Shown here: one piece after another, positions 53,155 through 63,121 of the stretch
How the letters are laid out: each line of letters starts with the position of its first letter
Numbering within the stretch: the stretch's first letter is position 1
Source: Bacteroidetes bacterium ADurb.Bin013
Lineage (GTDB): Bacteria; Bacteroidota; Bacteroidia; Bacteroidales; UBA932
Length of the DNA: 64,000 nt
Direction of reading: 5' to 3'
Assembly (NCBI GenBank): GCA_002071385.1
Contig: MWFB01000002.1
Span: 1 to 64,000, forward strand
Translations under genes and position numbers: made by a program
The notes under the pieces: generated by a model
The model's input: the letters and a program-made list of their open reading frames with translations, nothing else
Database searches by the model: none
What the model was told of the DNA's origin: nothing

Positions 53155-54519
53155 ATGCTATACCATTTATTTGAATACCTGAAAGAAAACGTGGATTTCC
53201 CGGGAGTTGGACTCTTCCGCTATATATCTGTCCGGTCCATAATGTCGGTCATCATTGCCCTGTTCGTTTCAACGATAGCAGGAAAATACATCATAGCCCG
53301 GCTCAAGAGGAACCAGATAACCGACACCTCGGTAAAAACGGGGGAAAACGGAAAATCCGGAACTCCCACCATGGGAGGCATTGTGATCATCGTATCCCTG
53401 CTGGTATCGGTGTTTCTTTTATGTGACCTGTCCAACCTGTATGTGCAGTTGCTGGTCATATCCACACTCTGGCTTTCCACTATAGGCTTTCTTGATGATC
53501 TGCTAAAACTAAGGCACATGGCCGGTAAAGAAGACTCCCGGGTAGTGCGTTTTCTGTCCAGACTCCGGCGTAAGGATAAAGACGGAATGAAAGGAAAACT
53601 CAAGGTGTATGGTCAGGTGGGGCTGGGTTTGATCGTAGGGATTGCCCTGTATGTGAGCGATAAGGCAGTTATCGTGGAAATGAAGAATGTTCCCTCGGAC
53701 ACAGATCAGACAGAGCAGGTGGAAACGACCAGTTATGTCCGTCATGTGAAAAGCACCAAGACAACCATTCCATTCCTGAAAGACAACCTGTTTGACTATT
53801 CCTGGCTCACGCCCTTCAAGGGAGCAGCCGGGCAGAAGGCCGGCTGGATCGTATATATCCTGGTAGCCATCTTCATAGTGACAGCCGTATCCAACGGGAC
53901 CAACCTCACGGACGGGAGAGACGGACTGGCCACCGGCACGGTGGCCATTGTGGGGGTCACCTTGGGTGTGCTTGCCTATTTGACCGGTAATATTGTCTAT
54001 GCGCGGTACCTGAATATCATGTATATACCTAATTCAGGAGAAATGGTCGTCTTTATGGCAGGTCTGATCGGGGCCCTCATTGGCTTCCTCTGGTATAACA
54101 CCTATCCGGCACAGGTATTCATGGGAGATGTGGGAAGCCTTACCCTGGGAGGCATCGTGGCCGTGTTCGCGCTGATGATAAGGGTAGAGTTGCTACTGGT
54201 AATACTTTGCGGCATTTTCCTGGCAGAGAGTTTCTCTGTAATGATACAACGGTTTTGGTACAAGTATACCCGTATCCGTGCCACAAAAAAACTGATGGCA
54301 CAGGGAAAATACCATCCGGGAGATGTCGTGAAGGGAGAAAGGGTGTGGGTAAGGGCACCGCTGCACGACCATTACATATACGACCGGAAGAAAGTTGACA
54401 CCCCCATATTGCTTAAGACACCCAGGGAACCTATTGCGGAGCCGAAAGTGGTCGTGCGTTTCTGGATCATAAGCATCCTGTTAGCCGTGTTAACGATTAT
54501 AACATTGAAAATCAGATAA
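53155..54519 (+). CDS. mraY: Phospho-MurNAc-pentapeptide transferase MraY
   Basis: A 454-residue inner-membrane enzyme that makes lipid I. About ten membrane helices are visible. Active-site motifs: GKSGTPTMGG, LGFLDD-like GFLDDLLKL, NGTNLTDGRDGLATG, and the FMGDVGSLTLGG loop. It is longer than the 360-residue E. coli enzyme because of a hydrophilic insertion around 160-220, as usual in Bacteroidota. The C-terminal HD-box region LHDHYIYDRK differs somewhat from the HHHFE form of Proteobacteria. murD is 13 bp downstream. Confidence 0.93.
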   Translation: MLYHLFEYLKENVDFPGVGLFRYISVRSIMSVIIALFVSTIAGKYIIARLKRNQITDTSVKTGENGKSGTPTMGGIVIIVSLLVSVFLLCDLSNLYVQLLVISTLWLSTIGFLDDLLKLRHMAGKEDSRVVRFLSRLRRKDKDGMKGKLKVYGQVGLGLIVGIALYVSDKAVIVEMKNVPSDTDQTEQVETTSYVRHVKSTKTTIPFLKDNLFDYSWLTPFKGAAGQKAGWIVYILVAIFIVTAVSNGTNLTDGRDGLATGTVAIVGVTLGVLAYLTGNIVYARYLNIMYIPNSGEMVVFMAGLIGALIGFLWYNTYPAQVFMGDVGSLTLGGIVAVFALMIRVELLLVILCGIFLAESFSVMIQRFWYKYTRIRATKKLMAQGKYHPGDVVKGERVWVRAPLHDHYIYDRKKVDTPILLKTPREPIAEPKVVVRFWIISILLAVLTIITLKIR

Positions 54520-54532
54520 TCAAAATCATACT

Positions 54533-55870
54533 ATGGGCAATAGACTGGTTATACTGGGAGGCGGAGAAAGCGGTGTGGGGGCCGCAGTACTTGCAAAAAA
54601 ACAAGGCTATGATGTGTTCCTTTCCGATTCAGGGGTCATCCAGCCCGGGGCAAGGGCTTTACTCGATGAACACAAGGTCCCGTTTGAAGAAGGAATGCAT
54701 ACCCGTTCGTTGATCATGACAGCGGATCAGGTTGTAAAAAGCCCCGGCATCCCGGACACTGTACCCGTTGTTGAAGATTTGAACAAGGCCGGAATACCCG
54801 TGATTTCAGAGATCGAATTTGCGGGCCGCTATACCAATGCCCGTAAAATTTGTGTCACAGGGAGTAACGGCAAGACAACCACGGCTTCCCTGATTTATTA
54901 CCTGCTCAGGAATGCAGGGCTGAATGCCGGGCTGGCGGGGAATGTGGGCCAGAGTTTTGCATACCAGGTAGCCACGCAGAATTATGATATATATGTTCTG
55001 GAACTGAGCAGCTTCCAGCTCGAAGGCATGTATGATTTCAAGGCCGACATTGCCATTCTTTTGAATATCACCCCGGACCACCTGGACAGGTACCATCATG
55101 ACCTGAATGAATACGTCAGGGCAAAGTTCCGCATCACCCAGAACATGGATCAGGATGATTGCTTTATCTTTTGTCGGGACGATGAGATTTCCATGGATCA
55201 TCTGAGCCGCATTGTTCTGAAAGCTAAAATGCTGCCAATTTCCCAACAAGTCGTGATTCCACAGGGCGCTTATACCTCGGATAACAGGATGCATGTGACT
55301 TATGGTGAGGAAGAATTTGAAATATTCCTCAACGAACTGGCCCTCCAGGGAAAGCACAACATTTACAATTCCATGGCGGCTGCCCTCTCGGCAAAGGTCA
55401 TGCATATCAGCAATCCCGTTATCCGCGAAAGCCTGACCTCCTTCAAAAGCATTCCCCACAGGATGGAACAGGTGGCAAGGGTAAAAGGCGCGCTGTATAT
55501 CAACGACTCCAAGGCAACCAATGTCAACTCAGTATGGTATGCCATTGAAAGCCTGAAAACCCCTGTCGTCTGGATTGCCGGAGGGAAGGACAAGGGAAAC
55601 GACTATACGCCATTATACGACCTGGTCTCGGAAAAGGTTAAGGCCCTGATCTGCCTGGGTGCTGACAATAAAAAACTCCACGACTGCTTTGAAGGCAGGG
55701 TACCCTGCATTATTGAAACAAACTCCATGAAAGATGCCGTAAACCAGGCATATGCCCTGGCGCAATCCGGAGACACTGTGCTGCTCTCCCCTGCTTGTGC
55801 CAGTTTTGATCTGTTCAAGAATTATGAAGACCGGGGAGACAAGTTCCGGGAAGCGGTTAGGGGCTTATAA
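54533..55870 (+). CDS. murD: UDP-MurNAc-L-alanine:D-glutamate ligase MurD
   Basis: A 445-residue ATP-dependent ligase adding D-glutamate. The N-terminal Rossmann part begins RLVILGGGESGVGAAVLA; the ATP loop is GSNGKTTT (110-117); NITPDHLDRY and HRMEQV and INDSKATN follow in the usual Mur order. Length is typical. Its D-glutamate must come from a glutamate racemase; the racemase-like protein at 31.4 kb is exported, so a cytosolic MurI is expected elsewhere. ftsW lies 8 bp downstream. Confidence 0.95.
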   Translation: MGNRLVILGGGESGVGAAVLAKKQGYDVFLSDSGVIQPGARALLDEHKVPFEEGMHTRSLIMTADQVVKSPGIPDTVPVVEDLNKAGIPVISEIEFAGRYTNARKICVTGSNGKTTTASLIYYLLRNAGLNAGLAGNVGQSFAYQVATQNYDIYVLELSSFQLEGMYDFKADIAILLNITPDHLDRYHHDLNEYVRAKFRITQNMDQDDCFIFCRDDEISMDHLSRIVLKAKMLPISQQVVIPQGAYTSDNRMHVTYGEEEFEIFLNELALQGKHNIYNSMAAALSAKVMHISNPVIRESLTSFKSIPHRMEQVARVKGALYINDSKATNVNSVWYAIESLKTPVVWIAGGKDKGNDYTPLYDLVSEKVKALICLGADNKKLHDCFEGRVPCIIETNSMKDAVNQAYALAQSGDTVLLSPACASFDLFKNYEDRGDKFREAVRGL

Positions 55871-55878
55871 AAAAGGTT

Positions 55879-57105
55879 ATGAACAAAACAGGAAAAATAA
55901 GGCTGAAAGGGGACACGTCTTTATGGGCGCTGGTGATCATATTCTCATTGCTGTCCCTTGTCTTCGTGTACTCATCTTCCAGCCGTATCGCGGCCATGCA
56001 GAACACATCGACCTTTTCCATCATGATCGAACAGATGGGGCACATCCTCATTGGTTTCGGGATCATCTACCTGTTCCACATCATTCCCTTGAAGACTTAC
56101 CGGATACTGGCTTATTTCGGATATATCGTGTTCCTGGTCCTTTTGCTGCTGACCATGTTCCTTGGAGTCACACGGAATGAAGGCACAAGATGGCTGTCCA
56201 TATTCGGATTCAGCTTCCAGACCTCCGAGTTTGCCAAGATCGCCCTGATACTATTTGTGGCAAAAGTGCTGGAGGATGACAAACTGGACAGTTTCAAAGA
56301 TTTTTTCCTGCGATTGTTCCTTCCGCTGCTGGCCTTTATCCTGCCGATAATCTGGGAAGGCTTTTCAACCGGGGTTATTCTTTCACTGACCGTTCTGATC
56401 ATGTTGCTTATTTCTCAGGTCCGTTTCAGTCATATTGCGAAAACGGCCGGTATCGTGGTATTGCTGGCAGGATTAACCTACGGGGGCATGATTCTGAACA
56501 GGACACTACGCAAAAAGACGGACCCGTCCCTGGTATCCACCTCCCGCCTGGAGACGGTGGAAAAACGTGTGAGCAGTTTCCTTGGATTCGGCCAGGCAGA
56601 AGAGGAAAAGGAAAACGACCAGGTCATGTATGCCAAGGTAGCCATAGCCACAGGAGGCGTAGGCGGGAAGATCCCGGGCAACGGGGCTTTACGTCACGTC
56701 CTGCCCTTGTCCAACAGCGATTACATATATTCAATCATAGTGGAGGAAACAGGGCTGATAGGCGGCATATTTGTCATTGGCCTGTACTTCTGGCTCTTGT
56801 TCAGTGTGATCATCATCACGAAAAAATGCACGAAGATCTTTTCTTCCATGCTCGTAAGCGGATTGGGAGTATTGATCGTAACGCAGGCAATGATCCATAT
56901 CCTGGTAAACGTGGGATTGTTGCCGGTAACCGGCCAGACTCTGCCCATGATTAGTTCGGGAGGTTCTTCCGTCCTGGCTGTGAGCGCTGCGTTCGGGATG
57001 ATGTTGTCTGTAAGCAGGGCGTTGCAGGATGAGCAGCTTGACTCTGAAGACCCGGCAAAAGAAGAAACAAATAAAGCTATAACACATGAAAACCCGCAAT
57101 CATAA
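55879..57105 (+). CDS. ftsW: Septal peptidoglycan polymerase FtsW
   Basis: A 408-residue SEDS-family protein with about ten membrane helices. FVYSSSSRIAAM near the start, NEGTRWLSIFGFSFQTSEFAK, the VAIATGGVGGKIPGNG loop, and the C-terminal TGQTLPMISSGGSSVL are typical of FtsW/RodA. It polymerises glycan strands together with FtsI. A charged cytoplasmic tail (after about 380) carries Glu/Asp-rich sequence. Its end overlaps murG by 20 bp. Confidence 0.94.
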   Translation: MNKTGKIRLKGDTSLWALVIIFSLLSLVFVYSSSSRIAAMQNTSTFSIMIEQMGHILIGFGIIYLFHIIPLKTYRILAYFGYIVFLVLLLLTMFLGVTRNEGTRWLSIFGFSFQTSEFAKIALILFVAKVLEDDKLDSFKDFFLRLFLPLLAFILPIIWEGFSTGVILSLTVLIMLLISQVRFSHIAKTAGIVVLLAGLTYGGMILNRTLRKKTDPSLVSTSRLETVEKRVSSFLGFGQAEEEKENDQVMYAKVAIATGGVGGKIPGNGALRHVLPLSNSDYIYSIIVEETGLIGGIFVIGLYFWLLFSVIIITKKCTKIFSSMLVSGLGVLIVTQAMIHILVNVGLLPVTGQTLPMISSGGSSVLAVSAAFGMMLSVSRALQDEQLDSEDPAKEETNKAITHENPQS

Positions 57106-58204
57106 CAGGATCATCATAAGCGGAGGAGGAACGGGCGGTCATATCTTTCCTGCCATTTCCATAGCCAATGCCATCAGGATGAAAGATCCCGAGGCCGAAA
57201 TCCTGTTCGTGGGTGCCCTGGGAAGGATGGAAATGGAAAAAGTCCCCGCTGCAGGATACAAGATCACAGGCCTGCCCATCGCGGGTCTCAGGAGGGATAA
57301 GTCGGTGAGCGGTGTCATGGCCAATCTCATGCTGCCTGTGCGTTTGCTCAAGAGTGTGTTGGCTGCGGGAAGGATCGTTAAGGATTTCAACCCCACGGTG
57401 GCTGTCGGGGTGGGCGGTTATGCGAGCGGCCCCCTTCTCTGGATTGCCAGGAAAAAGAAAATCCCCTATATCCTCCAGGAACAGAATAGTTTTGCAGGAA
57501 AAACAAATAAAATGCTGGCCAGGGGGGCAGCCTATATCTGTGTGGCTTATTCGGGAATGGAACAGTTTTTTCCTGCTGACAGGATTGTGTTGACAGGAAA
57601 TCCCATCAGAGAAGGAATCCATCCTGCAACAGCACAGGAAAAAAAGGAAGCCTTGCTGCATTTTGGCCTGGACCCTGGTAAAAAGACACTCCTTGTCACA
57701 GGCGGAAGCCTTGGTGCAGGCACCCTGAACAGATGTGTTAGGGAATACCTGCCGCGCACGAGGGAGCATCCTGTGCAGATTCTCTGGCAATGCGGGAAGC
57801 ATGGAATGCGCCTCGCGGCTGAGTCCCTGAAGGAATACCCCGGTGTTCCTGTTCATGCGCACGAATTCATTGCCAGGATGGACCTGGCGTACGCTGCGGC
57901 AGACCTGGTGGTCTCGCGGGCAGGGGCGGGCAGTATCTCGGAATTCTGCGCAGCTGGAAAAGCCTGCATTTTCGTACCCTCACCCAACGTGGCAGAGAAC
58001 CATCAGACACACAATGCCATGGCACTGGTAAAAGAACTGGCAGGCAGGCTTGTGACTGACAAGGACGCACCCGCCATACTGATGGAGAACGCCATGGAAC
58101 TGATATTCAATGACAGCGAATTGAAGAGATTGTCAGAAAACATAGAAAAATTAAGCCGCCCCCATGCGGCTGCACACATAGCATCAATGGTACTGGAATT
58201 ATGA
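57086..58204 (+). CDS. murG: Undecaprenyl-PP-MurNAc-pentapeptide GlcNAc transferase MurG
   Basis: A 372-residue GT28 glycosyltransferase that forms lipid II on the inner face of the membrane. GGGTGGHIFPA (13-23) is the glycine-rich N-terminal loop; LQEQNSFAGKTNK and VTGGSLGAGTLN bind the acceptor and UDP; VVSRAGAGSISEF is the donor-binding loop. Start overlaps ftsW by 20 bp and the end overlaps murC by 4 bp. Confidence 0.95.
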   Translation: MKTRNHNRIIISGGGTGGHIFPAISIANAIRMKDPEAEILFVGALGRMEMEKVPAAGYKITGLPIAGLRRDKSVSGVMANLMLPVRLLKSVLAAGRIVKDFNPTVAVGVGGYASGPLLWIARKKKIPYILQEQNSFAGKTNKMLARGAAYICVAYSGMEQFFPADRIVLTGNPIREGIHPATAQEKKEALLHFGLDPGKKTLLVTGGSLGAGTLNRCVREYLPRTREHPVQILWQCGKHGMRLAAESLKEYPGVPVHAHEFIARMDLAYAAADLVVSRAGAGSISEFCAAGKACIFVPSPNVAENHQTHNAMALVKELAGRLVTDKDAPAILMENAMELIFNDSELKRLSENIEKLSRPHAAAHIASMVLEL

Positions 58205-59574
58205 CAGAAAACGTATATTTTCTGGGTATAGGAGGAATCGGAATGAGTGCGCTGGCAAGATACTACAAGCATGCCGGGGCTTCTGTATGGGGTTACGACC
58301 TTTCCCCTTCCGGGCTCACACGAAGGCTGGAAGAGGAAGGCATGGGAATCCATTACCAGGATGATCCGTTGCAAATACCCAGTCAGGTAGCAGAGAACAG
58401 GGATAAGACCCTGGTGATCTATACACCGGCCCTCCCCCGGGACCACAGGGAGTTGCAATGGTTCAGGGAAAAAGATTACGAAATTATCAAGCGCTCTGTC
58501 GCCCTGGGACACCTGTCTGAAAATCATGTCACCCTGGCAGTGGCGGGAACGCACGGAAAAACCACCACCTCCACCCTGCTTGCCCACATTCTGCATCATT
58601 CGGGAACAGGGTGCACTGCTTTCCTGGGAGGCATTTCCAAGAATTACGACACAAACCTCTTGCTGGGCAACAGTCCTTTTCTTGTTGCCGAGGCAGATGA
58701 ATACGACCGTTCATTCCTCCAGCTGCACCCCCAAAGCGCCCTGATCACATCTGCCGATGCAGACCACCTTGATATCTACGGGACCCACCAGGCTGTCAGG
58801 GAAGCTTACTCTCAATTCGCTTCCCAGGTAGTATCGGGGGGTACGCTAGTGATCAAAAAAAGCGTTGACATTGCTTTGCCCTTACAGCCCGGAGTAACCG
58901 CCTACACATACCATAGCAGTGAGCCATGTGATTTTTACGCCCTGAATCACACCATGCTGAAAGGGGGATTTTACTCTTTTGACCTGATGCTCAAAGGTAA
59001 AAAAGTGGAGGGATGCCGCCTGGACCTGCCGGGAAGGATCAACGTGGAAAATGCTGTCGGGGCCTCGGCTATGGCCTGTCTGGCCGGTATTGCTCCGGAT
59101 GCCATTAAGGATGCCCTGGCATCATTCAGGGGGGTATCCAGGAGAATGGATGTTCGTCACGCTGGCCCGAATTGTTGGTATATTGACGATTATGCACATC
59201 ATCCGGGAGAAATCCGGGCATCGGTCCTTTCTGTCAGAGAGTGGTTCCCGGGAGAGAAAATCACCGGAATCTTCCAGCCTCACCTGTATACAAGGACCAG
59301 GGATTTTGCCGGGGAATTTGCTAAAAGCCTTGACCTGCTTGACCAGGTGGTGCTGATGCCTGTTTATCCGGCAAGGGAGGCAGCCATTCCGGGCGTGGAT
59401 GCGGAATTGATTGCCGGAAAGATGGACCTGCAAGATGTGACCATACTGGACGCGAGCCGGATCATAGATTTTGTAAGGGAAAACAAACCGCGGGTTCTGA
59501 TAACCCTCGGGGCGGGAAATATTGACCGTCTTGTGGCACCCATAACAGAATGCCTAAAGGAGATGCAGTTATGA
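58201..59574 (+). CDS. murC: UDP-N-acetylmuramate:L-alanine ligase MurC
   Basis: A 457-residue ligase adding L-alanine to UDP-MurNAc. The start VYFLGIGGIGMSALARYY is diagnostic; GTHGKTT (116-122) is the ATP loop; EADEYDRSFL, DADHLDIYG and DDYAHHPGEI complete the active site. Length is typical and there is no fusion to ddl. It overlaps murG by 4 bp and ftsQ by 4 bp. Confidence 0.96.
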   Translation: MTENVYFLGIGGIGMSALARYYKHAGASVWGYDLSPSGLTRRLEEEGMGIHYQDDPLQIPSQVAENRDKTLVIYTPALPRDHRELQWFREKDYEIIKRSVALGHLSENHVTLAVAGTHGKTTTSTLLAHILHHSGTGCTAFLGGISKNYDTNLLLGNSPFLVAEADEYDRSFLQLHPQSALITSADADHLDIYGTHQAVREAYSQFASQVVSGGTLVIKKSVDIALPLQPGVTAYTYHSSEPCDFYALNHTMLKGGFYSFDLMLKGKKVEGCRLDLPGRINVENAVGASAMACLAGIAPDAIKDALASFRGVSRRMDVRHAGPNCWYIDDYAHHPGEIRASVLSVREWFPGEKITGIFQPHLYTRTRDFAGEFAKSLDLLDQVVLMPVYPAREAAIPGVDAELIAGKMDLQDVTILDASRIIDFVRENKPRVLITLGAGNIDRLVAPITECLKEMQL

Positions 59575-60362
59575 GCATGTGGAAAAAAGCACTGATAATA
59601 TCCGGATACGTCGCATTGACAGGTATCCTGGGTGCTTATTTCTATTTTGCCACAATCCTTGTTTGCGACAAGAACCAGGAAAGGTGCCAGGAAGTGCTGA
59701 TCATCGTGAAGGACAGTGTGTTCAATCCGTTGATAAGGGCCGGGGAAGTGGCATCTTTCCTGGACAGGAGCTCTGTTGCATTGCTGGGCAGGGATTTCTC
59801 CGCCATTGACATGTATCATCTGGAAAAGAAAGTTGAATCATTTGCTTCGGTAAGGAAATGCAATGCTGTCAGGACCATAGATGGCACACTCAAGCTTGAG
59901 ATACTCCAGCATGAACCGCTCTTCAGGATTGAAACGCAAGTGGGTTCCTTTTTTGTGTCAAAGGAAAAGTTCATATTTCCCATTGTCAATCCATTCCGTG
60001 CACCGGTCCTGATCGTTCGCGGCAATGTTCCGTTTTCGTATCCCGCATCCTATAGGGGACAGATGGATTCGACAGACTCATGGCTGGCATCGATGTACCG
60101 CATGACCGGCTTTATTACGACCCATGACTTCTGGAGCAGGAAAACAGAGACCGTTGTGGTGGAAAATAACCAGGACATACGCATAGTACCCAAAGAAGAT
60201 GACCTGGTACTGAAAATTGGTGACCTGAGCCGGTTTGCCTACAAACTGGATAAGTTACAGGAGTTTTACAGGGTACTTGCACCCCTGGGAGGAAAAGAGA
60301 AATACAGTGTTGTGGATGCGCGTTTCGGGGATCAGCTGGTTTGTACGCAAAGAAAAGATTAA
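59571..60362 (+). CDS. ftsQ: Division protein FtsQ
   Basis: A 263-residue bitopic membrane protein: short cytoplasmic N-terminus, one membrane helix (about 5-27) and a periplasmic POTRA/FtsQ domain. LEILQHEPLFRIETQVGSFFVS matches the POTRA region in style (motif broken here by length). Low sequence conservation means the call leans on position between murC and ftsA. The ATG at 59,571 overlaps the murC stop (ATGA). It would connect FtsL/FtsB to the divisome. Confidence 0.85.
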   Translation: MSMWKKALIISGYVALTGILGAYFYFATILVCDKNQERCQEVLIIVKDSVFNPLIRAGEVASFLDRSSVALLGRDFSAIDMYHLEKKVESFASVRKCNAVRTIDGTLKLEILQHEPLFRIETQVGSFFVSKEKFIFPIVNPFRAPVLIVRGNVPFSYPASYRGQMDSTDSWLASMYRMTGFITTHDFWSRKTETVVVENNQDIRIVPKEDDLVLKIGDLSRFAYKLDKLQEFYRVLAPLGGKEKYSVVDARFGDQLVCTQRKD

Positions 60363-60388
60363 GAAAAAATAAATAACTTAACATACCT

Positions 60389-61708
60389 ATGGAAAAAATT
60401 ATATCTGTAATCGATTTGGGGACCACCAAGGTGGTATGTCTTGCAGGGAAAAAAACAGCAGAGGGTTATAAGGTGATCGCCTCGTGTGAATCACCCTCAC
60501 AGGGGATCATGAGGGGAGAAGTGGTGAACAACCAGAGCGTGCTCAACACACTCAAACCCCTGCTGGTAGAACTGGAAACCAGGATAGGAGAACCCATCCT
60601 GGAAGTTGAGGTGGGAATAGCCGGCCGGTACATCCGTTGCAAATCGGTTAGCAGCAATATCAACCGACCCGACCCGAACGAGGTGATATCGGAACAGGAA
60701 ATCAACAATATGTGGCGGAACATGTACAACTCAAGGGTGGATCCCGGTGAGGAGGTCCTGCACGTGGTCCCGCAATCGTACCACGTGGACGATTACAGAA
60801 GTGTTCCTGATCCGGTAGGCATGTACGGTAGCTGCATTGAAGCAAACTACAAGCTTTTCATAGGAAAAAGCGTCTCTGCCGAGCACACCAAGAGAACCAT
60901 TGAAGGAACAGAACTGAAACTGAACCGCCTTGTTCTAGAGCCCCTGGCAACCGCCAGGGCTGTGCTTCAGGAAGATGAAAAAGAGCTGGGAGTGGCCATG
61001 GTGGACATAGGGGGCGGTACTACCGACCTGTTGGTCTACCAGGACAATATCATCCGACATACCGCGGTCATTCCTTTCGGAGGCAATGTCATCACGGAGG
61101 ACATCCGTCAGGGATGCGAGGTGACAGTGCGACAGGCGGAACAGATGAAAATCCAGTATGGTTCATGTTATGCAGACCTGGCCCCCGAAAACAAAGCCAT
61201 TGTCATTGCCGGGATCGGGGGACGTGAATCCCGGGAGATTCCCTTCCGTTTTCTGGCCAACATTATCGAGGCCAGGATGGATGAGATCCTGGATGCGGTG
61301 ATGTATGAGATCAACCAGAGCGGCTACGGAAACAGGCTCCCTGCCGGCATTGTCCTGACCGGAGGCGGATCGCTTCTTTTTAACCTTCCCCAATTCATAA
61401 AATTCAAAACAGGTTACGACGCACGTGTTGCCCGTCCCCACGGGATCATAACCGAGGGATGTGAGGAGGTCAACCAGGTTACCTATTCTTGCGCCGCGGG
61501 ATTATTGATGTACGGATTTGAGAATCAAGGCCATTTTCCTGAAGAAAAGCAGGCTGACCTGACCGAGATATTTGCCGGTGTCAATGCCGGGCAAACATCT
61601 AAAACAAAAAAAACGGTGAAAAAGGTTTCTCCGGGCAAAAAGCCAAAGGAAAAAACGAGTATCGGCAATCTTTTGAATAGTATTTTTGATGTATCAAACG
61701 AAGCGTGA
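60389..61708 (+). CDS. ftsA: Division protein FtsA
   Basis: A 439-residue actin-like ATPase that tethers FtsZ to the membrane. Phosphate loop ISVIDLGTTKVVCLAG, the SHS2 1C subdomain (about 85-165), the second phosphate loop VDIGGGTTDLLVY and the adenosine motif IVLTGGGSLL are visible. A Lys/Thr/Pro-rich linker leads to a C-terminal NLLNSIFDVSNEA helix that can act as the membrane anchor. It follows ftsQ after 26 bp and ends 5 bp before ftsZ. Confidence 0.95.
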   Translation: MEKIISVIDLGTTKVVCLAGKKTAEGYKVIASCESPSQGIMRGEVVNNQSVLNTLKPLLVELETRIGEPILEVEVGIAGRYIRCKSVSSNINRPDPNEVISEQEINNMWRNMYNSRVDPGEEVLHVVPQSYHVDDYRSVPDPVGMYGSCIEANYKLFIGKSVSAEHTKRTIEGTELKLNRLVLEPLATARAVLQEDEKELGVAMVDIGGGTTDLLVYQDNIIRHTAVIPFGGNVITEDIRQGCEVTVRQAEQMKIQYGSCYADLAPENKAIVIAGIGGRESREIPFRFLANIIEARMDEILDAVMYEINQSGYGNRLPAGIVLTGGGSLLFNLPQFIKFKTGYDARVARPHGIITEGCEEVNQVTYSCAAGLLMYGFENQGHFPEEKQADLTEIFAGVNAGQTSKTKKTVKKVSPGKKPKEKTSIGNLLNSIFDVSNEA

Positions 61709-61713
61709 GTATA

Positions 61714-63120
61714 ATGAAAGAAAAAGAAGATGAATTCATTCCCCTGAACTGGGAAAACAACAAATCCATCATTAAGGTGATAGGAGTTGGTGGCGGAGGC
61801 GGGAATGCTGTCAGCCATATGTACCGCTCGGGATTGAGCGGCGTGGATTTTGTAGTATGCAACACCGATGCTCAGGCGCTGGATTTGAGCCCGGTACCCG
61901 ATAAACTGCAATTGGGAAACACACTCACGCGGGGAAGAGGAGCCGGGTGCAACCCCGAGCTGGCCAAACAGGCTGCCCTGGAAAGCGAGGCCCGTATAAA
62001 GGCCCTGTTTGAAGGACCGGCAGAAATGGTATTCATTACGGCAGGCATGGGAGGCGGTACCGGAACGGGAGCTGCCCCCGTAATAGCCAAGATAGCAAAA
62101 GAAATGGATCTGTTGACCGTTGCCGTGGTAACCCTGCCTTTCCGCGATGAGGGAAGGGATTTCCTGAAACGGGCGCTGGACGGGATACAGGAATTGCAGC
62201 AATATACAGATTCCATGATCATCATCGATAACGAAAAAATATACAGGTCTTATGGCGACCTCCCGATTTTTGAGGCATTCCAGAGAGCCGACGATATATT
62301 AAAAACAGCCGTGAAGGGAATATCCGAGATCATTACGTGCCCGGGGTTCATCAATGTCGATTTTGCCGATGTGAAGATGGTCATGACACAAAGCGGCATG
62401 GCCCTTATGGGAACAGGCTCGGGATCGGGCAAAGACAGGGCGCTGAAAGCCGTCGAATCGGCATTCACCTCGCCCCTGCTCAACGACGCCGATCTGACCC
62501 GCTCTCGGAATGTGCTGATAAACATCACCTCGGGAAAAGAAAAAGCATTATCCATGACCGAATTGTCCCAGATAATGGGATATATTGCCGATTATACAGG
62601 GGGTGCTTCCAATTTCAAGCGGGGAGTCCTTTGCGATCCCTCCATCCAGGACGAGATACGGGTAACGGTGATCGCTACCGGGTTCAGTATTCATTCACTT
62701 CCTCCGATCGCCGTTTACGGAAATGATACAGAAAAAGAAAAAGCAAAGAAGGTTTCTGTATACCTGGACGGGGAATCTGCCCAAAACGAACACGAGGATC
62801 CTTTACCGGGGCTGGTAGTCAGCCCTGCAGCCTTGGGCAATGGTGATTTCAAGGTCACAAACAATCCCCGTGTTTTCCAGGTAGAGCCTGTGGCCGTCCC
62901 CGCCCCGGCTGTCCTCAACAAAAAGCCTGTCCTGATCCTGGAACCGAATCAGAACATAGCAGAACTGGAACAAATCCCGGCATACAAACGCAGACAGTCC
63001 GGTCATACCATGACAAATCCCTCCGAAATCGCCAAACCTTCCCCGAACAAAGTAGAGGAAAAAAACGGCCAGCAGTGGTTGAGTGCCGACAATGCATACA
63101 TACACCAAACACAAGACTGA
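61714..63120 (+). CDS. ftsZ: Cell division GTPase FtsZ
   Basis: A 468-residue tubulin homologue that forms the Z ring. GTP-binding GGGGGNAV (27-34), the tubulin signature GGGTGTG (113-119) and the synergy loop NVDFADV are intact. A disordered linker (about 325-410) follows. The short conserved peptide IPAYKRR (421-427) binds FtsA. Another 40 residues ending [13 protein letters not shown] form a tail seen in other Bacteroidota FtsZ proteins. The ATG at 61,714 is preferred over a GTG at 61,705 that overlaps the ftsA stop. The stop is 1 bp before gltX. Confidence 0.96.
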   Translation: MKEKEDEFIPLNWENNKSIIKVIGVGGGGGNAVSHMYRSGLSGVDFVVCNTDAQALDLSPVPDKLQLGNTLTRGRGAGCNPELAKQAALESEARIKALFEGPAEMVFITAGMGGGTGTGAAPVIAKIAKEMDLLTVAVVTLPFRDEGRDFLKRALDGIQELQQYTDSMIIIDNEKIYRSYGDLPIFEAFQRADDILKTAVKGISEIITCPGFINVDFADVKMVMTQSGMALMGTGSGSGKDRALKAVESAFTSPLLNDADLTRSRNVLINITSGKEKALSMTELSQIMGYIADYTGGASNFKRGVLCDPSIQDEIRVTVIATGFSIHSLPPIAVYGNDTEKEKAKKVSVYLDGESAQNEHEDPLPGLVVSPAALGNGDFKVTNNPRVFQVEPVAVPAPAVLNKKPVLILEPNQNIAELEQIPAYKRRQSGHTMTNPSEIAKPSPNKVEEKNGQQWLSADNAYIHQTQD

Positions 63121-63121
63121 T